From contig NZ_CH672377.1 of assembly GCF_000153105.1 (NCBI RefSeq), forward strand, positions 906,761 through 970,760: a stretch of DNA of 64,000 nucleotides, read 5' to 3'. Source of the stretch: Blastopirellula marina DSM 3645. Its GTDB lineage: Bacteria; Planctomycetota; Planctomycetia; Pirellulales; Pirellulaceae. Below the pieces are notes generated by a model that saw only the letters and a program-made list of their open reading frames with translations, was not told where the DNA came from and made no database searches. This document shows positions 20,212-32,145 of this stretch, one piece after another (position 1 is the stretch's first letter; each line of letters opens with the position of its first letter). A program made the position numbers and the translations under genes.

Positions 20212-20847
20212 CTACGGGGACTCGCGGCCCCACTTCCCTGAGATCTGCAGTTGCCGCAATTGGGGCAACAAGCGGCGAGAAGCTCTCGCTCGGTGACTCA
20301 GCATCGCTTTGACCGCGCCCCCCATCTCTCCAAACGTCCGCCGATATTCGATCAGCTCGAAGAGCGGGTCGTAGCCAAATCCGCCGGTTCCACGCTCTTG
20401 GCGGACAATCCGGCCGCAGCAAACGCCCTCGCTGGCCGCCATGATCTCGCCGCTGGGAGAAGCAAGCCGCATACAACAAACGTAGTGCGCCGTGCGTCTG
20501 GCGTCCTGCACTCCGGCCAACTTTTCTAGCAGCAGCCGGTTGTTGGACTCATCGGTCGCTTCCAGTCCCGAAAATCGGGCGGAGTAGATCCCCGGCTCGC
20601 CGGCCAGCGCATCGACGCAAAGTCCGCTATCTTCGGCCAGCACCCACATGCCGAGATGGATGGCTTGCTCGGTCGCTTTCTTTTCGGCGTTGCCGGCAAA
20701 CGAATCGGCGTCTTCCTCGACTTCGATGGCCCGCGGCGTTTGGGCGAGGGTTCGCAATTCGATCCCCAAAGGCGCAAGCAGCTTGGCCATCTCGGCGCCC
20801 TTCTTTTTGTTGTGCGTCCCGAGCACCAACTCTCGTTTTTCCGGCAT
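20212..20847 (-). CDS. rdgB: XTP/dITP diphosphatase (RdgB/HAM1 family)
   Basis: 211 residues from the ATG at 20847, which follows GAGGGCGAG; an upstream start would add 11 codons. Typical RdgB/HAM1 features: LVLGTHNKKKGAEMAKLL at the N-terminus, SFAGNAEKKATEQA, AEDSGLCVDALAGEPGIYSA near residue 70, GTGGFGYDPLFEL near 152, and the MLSHRARASR end. It hydrolyses deaminated purine triphosphates (dITP, XTP) to monophosphates, keeping them out of DNA and RNA. This is functionally related to the EndoV fusion at 46457, which would remove deaminated bases already incorporated. Confidence 0.95.
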   Translation of the reverse strand: MPEKRELVLGTHNKKKGAEMAKLLAPLGIELRTLAQTPRAIEVEEDADSFAGNAEKKATEQAIHLGMWVLAEDSGLCVDALAGEPGIYSARFSGLEATDESNNRLLLEKLAGVQDARRTAHYVCCMRLASPSGEIMAASEGVCCGRIVRQERGTGGFGYDPLFELIEYRRTFGEMGGAVKAMLSHRARASRRLLPQLRQLQISGKWGRESP

Positions 20848-20931
20848 CTCGCCCTCGCTCCCAAAGTCCACCCACTGCACTCAATTTAGCAAGCCGGCCG
20901 TCGCGACCATACGGGGGCGTGGGAAAAGAAA

Positions 20932-20961
20932 AAGACTTCTCATCGCAGGATGAGAAGTCTT
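20932..20961 (-). terminator. Terminator of the SPOR-like secreted protein gene
   Basis: A 13-bp perfect stem (AAGACTTCTCATC/GATGAGAAGTCTT) with a 4-nt loop and a following TTTC tract on the minus strand. Confidence 0.85.
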
Positions 20962-20996
20962 CGTTTGGTTCTTCGATCGCAATGCGAACAGCGAAG

Positions 20997-22103
20997 CTAT
21001 TTCAGAAAATTCCACTTCGCGTACTCGCCGCCAACGCTGCGCTTCGGCACCGTGACCGGCACCGGCTGCACGTCAAACGGGACGCCGTCGATCGTCTTCG
21101 GCTTGAAGTTGGCTGTGCCGGGTTCGGGAGTCGCGCGGAAGTCGTTGATAATTCGATTGATCTGCGGATTGATTTCCATTTTTCCGTCCGCACGTTCGGA
21201 GCCGACCGATTCAAACGAGCCGACGGTGACCATGCTTTCCGAGCGATCATGAAAGACGTAAGCCGGAACTCCTTGCTTGCGCAAGCGAGCGGTCAAGCGT
21301 TCCGCTTTTTCGGCGGCGTCCGCCAATCGTGTGCGGCTAAGGTCATTCTTCTTTTCAATCTCGGCGATCCGCTTGGCGTCAACTTCGGTCGCTCCGGAAA
21401 ATGTCGCGACGCGAACGCTGTACTTCCCTTCGCAATCGAGCAGGCTGTTCACGACCCCGTTGTTGATCTTCAAGATCAGCGGGTCGATCCCCTTCGGCGC
21501 GAAGTATTCATCCGGAAGCAGCGGATTGCGTGAGACGAAAGCGTGCCCCATGGGGCCTTTCTCTTTCTTCTCTTTGTCGGTGACCGCTTCCCGAATTTTG
21601 CGACGGAGATATTTGATCGGGTCATTTTGCGTGGTTTGCGTCTCGCCGGTCATGCACTGCGGCTTGGCGTCTTTCAGTTTTTCGAGCGTCTTTTTCAAGC
21701 CATCGTCGTCGACCGTTTCAAAGTTGCCGACCAACACGGCGATGCTGGTGTATTTGCCTTCGTCGGCGTATCGCATCGTCTTGCGCTCGCCATACTGGTT
21801 GAAGCCCAAGCCTTGCACCTTTTCGGTGAAGTCATAAGCCTGCTCAAAGACGTAGGCTTCCATATCGAAGTCCTTACGCAGCTCCATCACCAGGTTATGA
21901 GCGTCTTGCGCCGCGCCGGGACCACTGAACGAGGTCGCCATGATCATCCAGGGACCATTCGTGTCGGTCAGTTGATACGGCTGATTGACATCGGCTTCGA
22001 CGCTCTTGAACGGGATCAAGCGAGCCCAAGGAGGAGCCGCAAGCGCTGCTGCGCTGGCCGCCAAAAAGAGAATCGCCGCCAAATTGATCTGTAGGTTTCG
22101 CAT
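20997..22103 (-). CDS. Secreted protein with two SPOR-like segments, unknown function
   Basis: 368 residues from the ATG at 22103. Signal peptide (INLAAILFLAASAAALA). Two segments look like SPOR-type folds: WMIMATSFSGPGAAQDAHNL plus SIAVLVGNFETVDDDGLKK in the N-terminal half, and YSVRVATFSGATEVDAKRIA plus MVTVGSFESVGSERAD in the C-terminal half; each has the beta-helix-helix-beta layout with a terminal 'VG.F' strand. Family knowledge: SPOR domains bind denuded peptidoglycan. That is notable in Pirellulaceae, whose wall chemistry is debated. Similarity was judged by eye, so the domain call is tentative. Confidence 0.7.
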   Translation of the reverse strand: MRNLQINLAAILFLAASAAALAAPPWARLIPFKSVEADVNQPYQLTDTNGPWMIMATSFSGPGAAQDAHNLVMELRKDFDMEAYVFEQAYDFTEKVQGLGFNQYGERKTMRYADEGKYTSIAVLVGNFETVDDDGLKKTLEKLKDAKPQCMTGETQTTQNDPIKYLRRKIREAVTDKEKKEKGPMGHAFVSRNPLLPDEYFAPKGIDPLILKINNGVVNSLLDCEGKYSVRVATFSGATEVDAKRIAEIEKKNDLSRTRLADAAEKAERLTARLRKQGVPAYVFHDRSESMVTVGSFESVGSERADGKMEINPQINRIINDFRATPEPGTANFKPKTIDGVPFDVQPVPVTVPKRSVGGEYAKWNFLK

Positions 22104-22292
22104 CCTTGCTCTCAAGTTCGCACGGACGTAAAGATTGTCGCGACCTACAAAGGCCGCGCGACCGGGGCGAACAGTAGCAAATGCGCCCCGACAAGAGCAA
22201 GCCGAATCTTGAGCTGATTTTTAGCGAAAAGAAGAGCAATGGCGACGCGATCAAATTGCTAGCAGTCGAGGATCGCCCAAACGCTTACAGCG

Positions 22293-23228
22293 TTAACAGA
22301 TCCCGGCCGCTTCGCGGATCTTCACGACCAACTCGTCATACCGCGGCTTGGCGACCTGGCACGAGACGCCCACCTGTTTTCCCTTCTTTTCATTGTCGCG
22401 CGACACGAGCGACGAAAAGATGACAATCGGCAGTTCGGCCAACACCTGATGACTACGGATCTGTTTCGCCAAGCTAAAACCATCCATCCGCGGCATTTCG
22501 ACATCGGTCACCACGACGCTGACAGCCGATCGAATCGTCGATGTGTCGTGCTGGGTCGCCAGTTGACGCAGATAGTGCAACGCGTCTTCTCCATCGGTAA
22601 ATCCACGCAGGTTAGAGAAGCCTGCCGCATACAACGAATCCTGGATCATCTCCGAGATCATCCGCGAATCTTCGGCGAAGATGATCGGACAATTGGCGGC
22701 GCTGATGTGCTCCACATGACTTTGTTGGTTCGACTCGGCCAGGCCGAAATGCCCGATGCCGTTGCCGATTGATTCAAAATCAAGAATCTGAATCAGTCGC
22801 CCATCCAACAAGATAATGCTAGTGACGGGAGGATTCATGCCGGTCACTTCCGGCAGCGGCTTGGTCGACGCCCAACTAACGCGATAGATCCGCTGAATGC
22901 TTTGCACGCGAAACGCAAGCTGTTGCGAATTGAATTCGAGCAACAACAAATAGTCTTTGCCGCTGCTTGTCCGCGAGAACTCTTCGTCGCCATACAGAAA
23001 GCGCGCCAGATTCACCAGCGTCACGACTTCGTTACGAATCTGCGCCAAGCCTTCGATCGCCGGATGTCCGTGCGGAATCGACGTCACTTCGCCGATTTCC
23101 AGCACTTCCTTCACTTTGGCGACATTCACGCCAAAGTTTTGATCTCCAACTTGAAAGACGAGAATTTCCGCTTCGTTGGTGCCTGCTTCCAACAGAATGC
23201 CGGCTTCTTTTGATACTGCAGTCGCCAC
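22293..23228 (-). CDS. cheV: CheV-type chemotaxis coupling protein (CheW + receiver)
   Basis: 311 residues from a GTG start with GAGGCG upstream. N-terminal CheW domain (residues about 20-165: ILVFQVGDQNFGVNVAKVKE, IRNEVVTLVNLARFL, IILLDGRLIQILDFE), then a response-regulator receiver (about 180-311) with IIFAEDSRM, phospho-acceptor Asp in VVVTDVEMPRMDG, IVIFSSL (Thr/Ser) and a Lys in QVAKPRYDEL. CheV couples chemoreceptors to CheA and is tuned by phosphorylation. No other che gene is in the window, so it is an orphan locus here. It lies 171 bp downstream of mtaB. Confidence 0.93.
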   Translation of the reverse strand: MATAVSKEAGILLEAGTNEAEILVFQVGDQNFGVNVAKVKEVLEIGEVTSIPHGHPAIEGLAQIRNEVVTLVNLARFLYGDEEFSRTSSGKDYLLLLEFNSQQLAFRVQSIQRIYRVSWASTKPLPEVTGMNPPVTSIILLDGRLIQILDFESIGNGIGHFGLAESNQQSHVEHISAANCPIIFAEDSRMISEMIQDSLYAAGFSNLRGFTDGEDALHYLRQLATQHDTSTIRSAVSVVVTDVEMPRMDGFSLAKQIRSHQVLAELPIVIFSSLVSRDNEKKGKQVGVSCQVAKPRYDELVVKIREAAGIC

Positions 23229-23399
23229 TTGGTCGCCTCGCTTCGGAATGCCTTCGGTGCAGGGTGCACATTTCTCTTCTCTATTTCATCGGCGATTAGC
23301 GAGCGGCGCGGCAGAAAACGCTAGCATCGAGCAAATGGAACGATCGTAAGGTTTGCGCCTTCGCTACAACCGTTCTGTTGCTCTTGAGCAAAACCCGAA

Positions 23400-24686
23400 T
23401 CAGGTCAGAGTCGCGATCAAATGATCCGCCTGGGCCGACTTCACAAGAACTCGTCGGAGATTTCCAACATCACCGGCCGCCCCTTCAAACGTGACCGGCG
23501 CATAGCGGCACGCGGTTCCCCGCACGAGGGCGCGGCCAGACTCGTCAGTCTCGGACGATTCGCCCAAGACTTCCAGTTGCCGCCCGACGAGCGAATCAAA
23601 ATAGATTTGTCGAGACGCCGCTTCGACGTCCGCCAGACGACGGCGGCGATCCGATTTCACGTCGCCGGGAATGTGATCCGGCATTTCCGCCGCAGGCGTT
23701 CCCTTGCGTGGACTAAACGGGAAGATATGAATCTTCGAGAACCCCACTTCTCGCGACACCGCACAGGTCTCTTCGAACTCGGCTTCGGTCTCGCCGGGGA
23801 AGCCGACGATGATGTCGGTCGAGATCGCCGGCTGATCCAGACTGGTCTGCAGCAACTTGCAGCGATCGACAAATCGTTGCGCTCCCCAGCGACGACGCAT
23901 CCGCCGTAACACTGAGTCCGACCCGCTTTGCATCGAGATATGCAAGTGAGGGCAAACGCGATCGGGAAACTCTCCCATTACCTCGATCAGCTCGCGGGTC
24001 ACCTCGGTCGCTTCGATACTGCTCATCCGAATACGAAAGTCGCCGTCCAGTCGCGCCAAACTTCGCACGAGATGCGCTAGACGCATCCATTCCGCTTTTG
24101 ACTTGCCCCGATTTTGATCGACGCCGTAGTGCCCCAGATGAATTCCGGTCAGGACGATCTCACGAAAGCCGTTGTCGGCCAGACGAGCGACTTCGGCGAT
24201 GATCTCTTCGCTAGAGCGGCTGTACATCTCCGGACGAACTGTCGGAATGATGCAAAACGTGCAGCGCAGCAGACATCCATCCTGCACCTTCACAAAGGCG
24301 CGATGGCGGTCGCCGAAAGTCGAGAGCCCCGTGGGAACGTCGATCACGCCAAAGCGACCCAATAAATCGGGAATTTCCCGCTTGTTCTCCACCACTTCGA
24401 CGACATTTGGCAACACGGCCAGCTCTGCTGGAGCCCGGGTCGCGTAGCATCCCATGACGACAATTCGTGCGTCGGGATTGTCGCGCGCCAGTCGGCGAAT
24501 GACCTGACGACTTTTCGAGTCCCCTTCGTTGGTGACTGTGCAAGTGTTCACGATACAGAGATCGGCCGGCTCTTCGGTAATCGCATCTCGATAGCCGGCG
24601 GTCACCAGACCTTCGCGGACAAGTTCTGTTTCGTACTGGTTGACTTTGCAGCCCAGCGTGACCGTTTTCAGTGCTTTTTCAGTCAT
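23400..24686 (-). CDS. mtaB: tRNA t6A37 methylthiotransferase, MtaB/MiaB family
   Basis: 428 residues from the ATG at 24686; another ATG is directly upstream. N-terminal UPF0004 domain with the three Cys of the first iron-sulfur cluster (TLGCKVNQYE, VNTCTVTNE, VMGCYATRAP), radical-SAM domain with CxxxCxxC in DGCLLRCTFCIIP near residue 147, SAM-binding GEFPDRVCPHLHISMQSGSD, and a C-terminal TRAM-like region. The TLGCKVNQYE form is characteristic of MtaB, which adds methylthio groups to t6A37 of tRNAs reading ANN codons. It is separated from clpS by a terminator. Confidence 0.93.
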   Translation of the reverse strand: MTEKALKTVTLGCKVNQYETELVREGLVTAGYRDAITEEPADLCIVNTCTVTNEGDSKSRQVIRRLARDNPDARIVVMGCYATRAPAELAVLPNVVEVVENKREIPDLLGRFGVIDVPTGLSTFGDRHRAFVKVQDGCLLRCTFCIIPTVRPEMYSRSSEEIIAEVARLADNGFREIVLTGIHLGHYGVDQNRGKSKAEWMRLAHLVRSLARLDGDFRIRMSSIEATEVTRELIEVMGEFPDRVCPHLHISMQSGSDSVLRRMRRRWGAQRFVDRCKLLQTSLDQPAISTDIIVGFPGETEAEFEETCAVSREVGFSKIHIFPFSPRKGTPAAEMPDHIPGDVKSDRRRRLADVEAASRQIYFDSLVGRQLEVLGESSETDESGRALVRGTACRYAPVTFEGAAGDVGNLRRVLVKSAQADHLIATLT

Positions 24687-24701
24687 CATCGCCAACAAAA
24701 T

Positions 24702-24731
24702 AACCGATCCCGCGCAGTGCGCGGATCGGTT
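24702..24731 (-). terminator. Terminator of clpS
   Basis: An inverted repeat, AACCGATCC/GGATCGGTT, extended internally by CGCGCA/TGCGCG, followed on the minus strand by ATTTTGTT. It lies between clpS and mtaB. Confidence 0.75.
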
Positions 24732-24768
24732 CGGGTGAGATCGAATTGTTAAACAGGGAAGTTTGCGG

Positions 24769-25122
24769 CTATTCTATCGGTTCAATCGTCGCCGACATCG
24801 ACCCTTTGGATCGGGCCATCAGCTCATCCTTGCCGTAAGCGTGGATCTGGTCCCGCTTTAGCTCGGCATGTTCGCGCGTCGTGGTCAAACAGATCGCTCG
24901 ACCGGCCGCGTCCACCGTTTCGGCGATTTTGAAGCCCGCTTCGACCGGATGCCCGAACAGATCACGCATCATCAGAATGACGTAATCGTACGTATGGTCG
25001 TCATCGTTCCACAAAATCACGTTATAACGTGGCTGCTTTTTCCGTTTGGTATCATTTTTCGGTTTTGATTTAACCGTTGTCGCTTCCCAAGGTTCAGCGA
25101 CGGCTGATTCGTTGTTCCCCAT
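24769..25122 (-). CDS. clpS: ATP-dependent Clp protease adaptor ClpS
   Basis: 117 residues. A disordered, Lys-rich N-terminal extension of about 30 residues is followed by the ClpS fold: RYNVILWNDDDHTYDYVI contains the N-degron pocket acidic residues (NDD), then LFGHPVEAGFKIAETVD (the His opposite the pocket), GRAICLTTTREHAELKRDQI. ClpS delivers N-end-rule substrates to ClpA. The conserved Met gating residue is in VILMMRDLFG. Monocistronic. Confidence 0.95.
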   Translation of the reverse strand: MGNNESAVAEPWEATTVKSKPKNDTKRKKQPRYNVILWNDDDHTYDYVILMMRDLFGHPVEAGFKIAETVDAAGRAICLTTTREHAELKRDQIHAYGKDELMARSKGSMSATIEPIE

Positions 25123-25304
25123 GCTTTCCGTCCAAAGGTTCCAGGCGAAACCGCGTAAACTTCACTCCTCCAACAGGTTCCCGCTGCGGGGTGTGGCATA
25201 CTCGTAGCTGCGGCCTGCCATTATATTGTACCGCTGCCGTTTGCGGGAACTAATTTTTCGGTCTGTTCAAGGACCGCCCATCTTTCAATTCACTCTGAGT
25301 ATTC

Positions 25305-26684
25305 ATGTCTGAACTACAGACGTTTCTAACCGAAAATCGGTCCAAGTTTGAAGCCGATCTTTGCGAACTGCTCAAAATTCCCAGCGTCAGCACCGACAGC
25401 CGTTATAAAGCGGACGTTCGTGACGCCGCTGCATGGATGCATCGGCAGTTTGACCAGCTTGGCTTTGAAACGAAAATTTTTGAAACGCCAGGGCACCCCA
25501 TCGTCTATGCCGAGAGCCCGGCTGTTCCGGGAGCTCCCGTCGCGCTGGTCTACGGACACTACGACGTGCAGCCGCCGGAACCTTTGGAAGAATGGAAGAG
25601 CCCTCCGTTTGAACCGACCATTCGCGACGGCAATATCTATGCTCGCGGCGCTACCGACGACAAAGGGCAGATGCTGACGCATGTGAAAAGCGTCGAAGCC
25701 TGGATCAAATCGGTCGGCAAGCTCCCGCTTCAGGTCAAATTTCTGATCGAAGGGGAAGAAGAGATCGGCAGCGAACACCTGACGCCGTTCATCAAAGAAA
25801 ATGATGACCTGCTCGAGTGCGACGTCGTCGTCATCAGCGACAACAGCCAGTTTGGTCCCGGCCAGCCGGCGATCACCTATGGCTTGAAGGGAATCGCTTA
25901 CTACGAACTGAAATTGTTCGGCCCCAAACAAGACCTACATAGCGGCACGTTTGGCGGCGCGGTCACCAATCCGGCCAACACGCTCAGCAAGATGCTCGCG
26001 TCGCTGATTGACGAGAAAGGCAAAATCCAAGTCCCCGGCTTTTATGACGATGTCGATCCGCTGACCGACGAAGAACGAAATCAGTTTGGCTCGCTCGACT
26101 TTAGCGATGCTGACTTCATGCGCTCGATCGGCGTCGAAGGTCTGACCGGCGAATCAGGATATTCGACGCTCGAACGCCGCTGGACCCGACCGACGTTTGA
26201 CATCAACGGCATCACGTCAGGCTACCAAGGAGAAGGCGCCAAGACGGTTCTTCCCGCCAAAGCGTCCGCGAAATTCAGTTTTCGCCTGGTCCCGCATCAA
26301 GATCCGGCCCAGTTGTCCGAATCGCTCAAAACGCATCTTGAAGCGCTCGTGCCTCCCGGGATTCGGATGGAACTGACCGATTTCCACGGCGCACCGGGCT
26401 TTGTCGTGCCGTTGGACAGTCCCTACATGTCGGCCGCCGCGACGGCGATCGAAAAAGGCTTTGGCCGTCCGCCGGTCTTTATTCGCGAAGGGGGCTCGAT
26501 TCCGATCGTGACCAGCTTTGTCGAACAACTGGGTGTCGACGTCCTGCTGCTTGGCTGGGGACTGAACGACGACAACACGCACAGCCCGAACGAGAAATTC
26601 TGTCTGGCCGACTTTCATCGCGGCATCAAGGCCAGCGCCGCACTTTGGCACACGCTGAGCAAAATCACCCCGAACCAAGCCTAA
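25305..26684 (+). CDS. M20-family dipeptidase
   Basis: 459 residues. M20 metallopeptidase of the dipeptidase/CNDP-like branch: VYGHYDVQPPEPLEEWKSPP (His and Asp metal-site residues), RGATDDKGQMLTH, LIEGEEEIGSEH (catalytic Glu pair), the lid domain with LHSGTFGGAVTNPAN, and EGGSIPIVTSF plus WGLNDDNTHSPNEKF at the C-terminus (last His ligand). There is no signal peptide, so it is cytoplasmic. It cleaves dipeptides, probably downstream of opp-type uptake, although the genes are not linked. The gene sits 22 nt before serS, so co-transcription is possible. Confidence 0.93.
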   Translation: MSELQTFLTENRSKFEADLCELLKIPSVSTDSRYKADVRDAAAWMHRQFDQLGFETKIFETPGHPIVYAESPAVPGAPVALVYGHYDVQPPEPLEEWKSPPFEPTIRDGNIYARGATDDKGQMLTHVKSVEAWIKSVGKLPLQVKFLIEGEEEIGSEHLTPFIKENDDLLECDVVVISDNSQFGPGQPAITYGLKGIAYYELKLFGPKQDLHSGTFGGAVTNPANTLSKMLASLIDEKGKIQVPGFYDDVDPLTDEERNQFGSLDFSDADFMRSIGVEGLTGESGYSTLERRWTRPTFDINGITSGYQGEGAKTVLPAKASAKFSFRLVPHQDPAQLSESLKTHLEALVPPGIRMELTDFHGAPGFVVPLDSPYMSAAATAIEKGFGRPPVFIREGGSIPIVTSFVEQLGVDVLLLGWGLNDDNTHSPNEKFCLADFHRGIKASAALWHTLSKITPNQA

Positions 26685-26706
26685 CTTTCCCCGATCTGTC
26701 TATATC

Positions 26707-27987
26707 ATGCTCGACCGTAAGTTCGTACTCGACAACGTCGATCTCGTCCAAGAAAACTGCCGACTCCGCGGCGTTGACGCCGACGTAGCCAAAGTGGCTG
26801 CGCTCGAAACGGCGCGTCGCCAGAAGCAGCAAGAGACGGAAGATTTCAACCGTCGCGCCAACGAGACCAGCAAATTGATCGGCAAGGCCTCAGCCGAAGA
26901 ACGACCACAGATCATCGAAGAAGGTCGCAAGCTGCGCGAAGAGAAAGACGCCGCCCAAAAGGAAGTCGATCGTCTCGACGCCGAGATCGTCGATCTGCTG
27001 CGGCTGATCCCCAATCTGACGCATCCAGCCGCTCCGATTGGCGCCGACGACCAGGCGAATCTTGAACTACGCCGCGGTAAGACCGAGCCCCGCAAGTTTG
27101 ATTTCAAGGTTCTCGATCATGTCGAGTTGGGCGAAAATCTCGACCTGATCGACTTTGAGTCGGGCGCCCAAGTCGCCGGCGCCGGGTTCTACTTTTTGAA
27201 GAACGAAGCGGTGCTGCTAGAACTAGCCCTGCAGCGGTACGTTCTCGAAATTTTGATGAAAGAAGGCTTCACGCCGACGATCACGCCAGACCTGGCTCGG
27301 ACCGAAATCTTGCACGGCGTCGGATTTATTCCGCGTGGTCCCGAGACCCAAATCTACAGCGTCGAGAATACCGACCTGAATCTGGTCGCGACGGCCGAGA
27401 TCACCCTGGGCGGCATGAACGCCGGCAAAGTGCTGGAAGCGGAAGACTTGCCGAAGCTTTATTGCGGGATGAGCCACTGCTATCGAACCGAAGCCGGCTC
27501 GGCCGGTCGCGCCTCACGCGGGCTCTATCGGGTTCACCAATTCACCAAGGTCGAAATGTTCGCGTTTACGCTCCCCGACCAAAGCGACGCAACGCTCGAT
27601 AAATTCTGTGATCTGGAATGCCAGATCTTCGATGGACTCGGCATTCCCTATCGCGTTGTCGACACGGCGACCGGAGATTTAGGGGGGCCCGCCTATCGTA
27701 AATTTGACCTGGAGGCCTGGATGCCGGGCCGCGGCGAAGCCGGCGAATGGGGCGAAGTGACCAGCACCTCGAACTGCACCGACTACCAAGCGCGACGACT
27801 CAACATTCGCTACAGAACCAAAGGGGAGAAGGGAACGCAGTTCGCCCACACCCTAAACGGCACCGCGATCGCGATCAGTCGCGGGATCATCGCCGTGCTC
27901 GAGAACTATCAACAGGCCGACGGGTCGATCGAGATCCCGGCGGTTTTGCGCTCGTTCATGGGCGTGGATAAGATCGCCGCGAAGTGA
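26707..27987 (+). CDS. serS: Seryl-tRNA synthetase
   Basis: 426 residues. N-terminal coiled-coil arm (residues about 30-100, with charged heptads) that grips tRNA-Ser, then the class II catalytic core: motif 2 CYRTEAGSAGRASRGLYRVH, VEMFAFTLPDQ, SNCTDYQARRLNIRY, and motif 3 LNGTAIAISRGIIAVLENYQ. It charges serine on tRNA-Ser (and tRNA-Sec where present). The length is normal. It follows the dipeptidase by 22 nt, and no terminator is seen between them. Confidence 0.97.
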   Translation: MLDRKFVLDNVDLVQENCRLRGVDADVAKVAALETARRQKQQETEDFNRRANETSKLIGKASAEERPQIIEEGRKLREEKDAAQKEVDRLDAEIVDLLRLIPNLTHPAAPIGADDQANLELRRGKTEPRKFDFKVLDHVELGENLDLIDFESGAQVAGAGFYFLKNEAVLLELALQRYVLEILMKEGFTPTITPDLARTEILHGVGFIPRGPETQIYSVENTDLNLVATAEITLGGMNAGKVLEAEDLPKLYCGMSHCYRTEAGSAGRASRGLYRVHQFTKVEMFAFTLPDQSDATLDKFCDLECQIFDGLGIPYRVVDTATGDLGGPAYRKFDLEAWMPGRGEAGEWGEVTSTSNCTDYQARRLNIRYRTKGEKGTQFAHTLNGTAIAISRGIIAVLENYQQADGSIEIPAVLRSFMGVDKIAAK

Positions 27988-28039
27988 AAAAGAGGGCGTT
28001 TTCGGGCAAAAAACTGACGCAGGCACATCTCTTGTGTAC

Positions 28040-28068
28040 TTGACGCTCGAAAGAAGCCTCCATTACAT
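28040..28068 (+). promoter_or_regulatory. Candidate sigma-70 promoter of ppdK
   Basis: TTGACG and TTACAT separated by exactly 17 nt, in the 227-bp gap before ppdK. This leaves a leader of about 140 nt. The call rests on sequence resemblance only. Confidence 0.5.
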
Positions 28069-28214
28069 TGCTGGCTTTGTCTAGCTTGCAGATACCGATC
28101 TGTGGTAGGTGAATGCGCCGCTAACAGGCGTCGCCTTCCTCGTTCGCGACCATACAAAGCGGAATTTTCCCCACACACGCATCGTGCAACTCAACGTACA
28201 GAAGGTTTGAAAAG

Positions 28215-30896
<2,682 letters not shown>

Positions 30897-30938
30897 GTCA
30901 AACGCGGCCCTAGGCCGTTTTGATCGGATCCATCGAAG

Positions 30939-30972
30939 AGGCCGTGAGCAAATTGCTCGCGGCCTTTTTTTT
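30939..30972 (+). terminator. Terminator of ppdK
   Basis: Stem AGGCCG-GAGC / GCTC-CGGCCT with one internal mismatch and a short loop, followed by T9. Confidence 0.9.
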
Positions 30973-30994
30973 TGCGTTCTGGCCGCCAAGAGAC

Positions 30995-31026
30995 AAAAAA
31001 ACGCTGGCCAGGAGCGTGGCCAGCGT
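30995..31026 (-). terminator. Terminator of lpxA
   Basis: A 10-bp perfect stem (ACGCTGGCCA/TGGCCAGCGT) with a 6-nt loop and a T-run on the minus strand. It lies back to back with the ppdK terminator. Confidence 0.85.
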
Positions 31027-31067
31027 CTTGTAACACTCAGCAGCAAGCAAGTTGGCGCCGACGGATT

Positions 31068-31946
31068 CTAACCAGCCTGGCGAACTTTGACGTTTTCGTT
31101 TTGATCGGTTTGATCCCCCGGCATCACGCGCAGCTTGACCGGATCGTTGATCGGGCGTTGATGGCCGCGGCTGCGAGCTTGGATGAAGCCTCGCTTGCTG
31201 GGCGCCAGGAACGTATGAAAATGCTCGGCGGCGCGACCGGCGAATTCCATCCGAATTCGCTCGAGCGACTCGCCGTTGGTTAGGTTCGAGCGGTACAAGA
31301 TGCGGTACGCTTTTTTCAATTCGCGAATCGCTTCGGCGTCGAAACCGTTTCGTTTTAGACCGACCAAATTCAGACCGACGACCAGGCTCGAACAGCCGTC
31401 GACCGTGACGTAAGGGGGAACGTCTTGCACGACGTGCGCTTGTCCGCCCACCATGGCGAAACGACCGACGCGGCAAAACTGGTGGATCGCGACGGCGCCA
31501 GAGACATAAGCGCGATCTTCGATGACCACGTGCCCGGCGACGAGCGAGTTGTTCGTGAGGATGACGTTGTTGCCGATGATGCTATCGTGGCCGATGTGGG
31601 CCTGAACCATCAGCAAGCAGTCGTTGCCGACCGTCGTCGTTTCGCCGGCATTCAAGGCGCGGTGGATCGTGACAAACTCGCGAATTTGATTGCGATCACC
31701 GATCACCAAGCGGCCTGACAGCTCCGGAGCACGAATGTGCTGGGCGGCGCCCCCAATGACAGCATGATCACAGATGCGATTGTCGCAGCCGACGATCGAG
31801 CCCGATTTGATGGTGACAAAAGACTCCAGTCGACAGCGATCTCCTACCTCCACGCCGGCTTCGATGACGCAAAATGGTCCGATTTGAACATCAGCGCCCA
31901 GACGTGCCTGGGGTGATACGACCGCGGTCGGGTGGATCTCTGTCAC
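31068..31946 (-). CDS. lpxA: Acyl-[ACP]-UDP-N-acetylglucosamine O-acyltransferase
   Basis: 292 residues from a GTG with AAGGA upstream. Left-handed beta-helix of hexapeptide repeats (residues about 5-190: IHPTAVVSPQARLGADVQIG, GNDCLLMVQAHIGHDSIIGN), catalytic His in SGAVAIHQFCRVG, and the helical C-terminal domain (VGLNLVGLKRNGFDAEAIRE). It performs the first step of lipid A synthesis. The tail is about 30 residues longer than E. coli LpxA (262) and basic. The lpx neighbours common in proteobacteria (lpxD, fabZ, lpxB) are absent; the gene stands alone between terminators. It supports a diderm envelope. Confidence 0.94.
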   Translation of the reverse strand: MTEIHPTAVVSPQARLGADVQIGPFCVIEAGVEVGDRCRLESFVTIKSGSIVGCDNRICDHAVIGGAAQHIRAPELSGRLVIGDRNQIREFVTIHRALNAGETTTVGNDCLLMVQAHIGHDSIIGNNVILTNNSLVAGHVVIEDRAYVSGAVAIHQFCRVGRFAMVGGQAHVVQDVPPYVTVDGCSSLVVGLNLVGLKRNGFDAEAIRELKKAYRILYRSNLTNGESLERIRMEFAGRAAEHFHTFLAPSKRGFIQARSRGHQRPINDPVKLRVMPGDQTDQNENVKVRQAG

Positions 31947-32145
31947 AGCAAATCCTTTTGCTGATGGAAGTTGTATTGCCCTGGGCTGCGGCTCGTGATA
32001 GCAATCCTTGCCAACGGAGCCGAAGCTTATTCACTTCCCCGGTATATCGACGAACTGGAGGCGAGAGAATCGCGCAAAACGTCCTAACCCGCGAAATCTC
32101 CTCGGTTTTACCCCGAAAGGCGTGCCCGCGTGAAGACCAAAAAGA

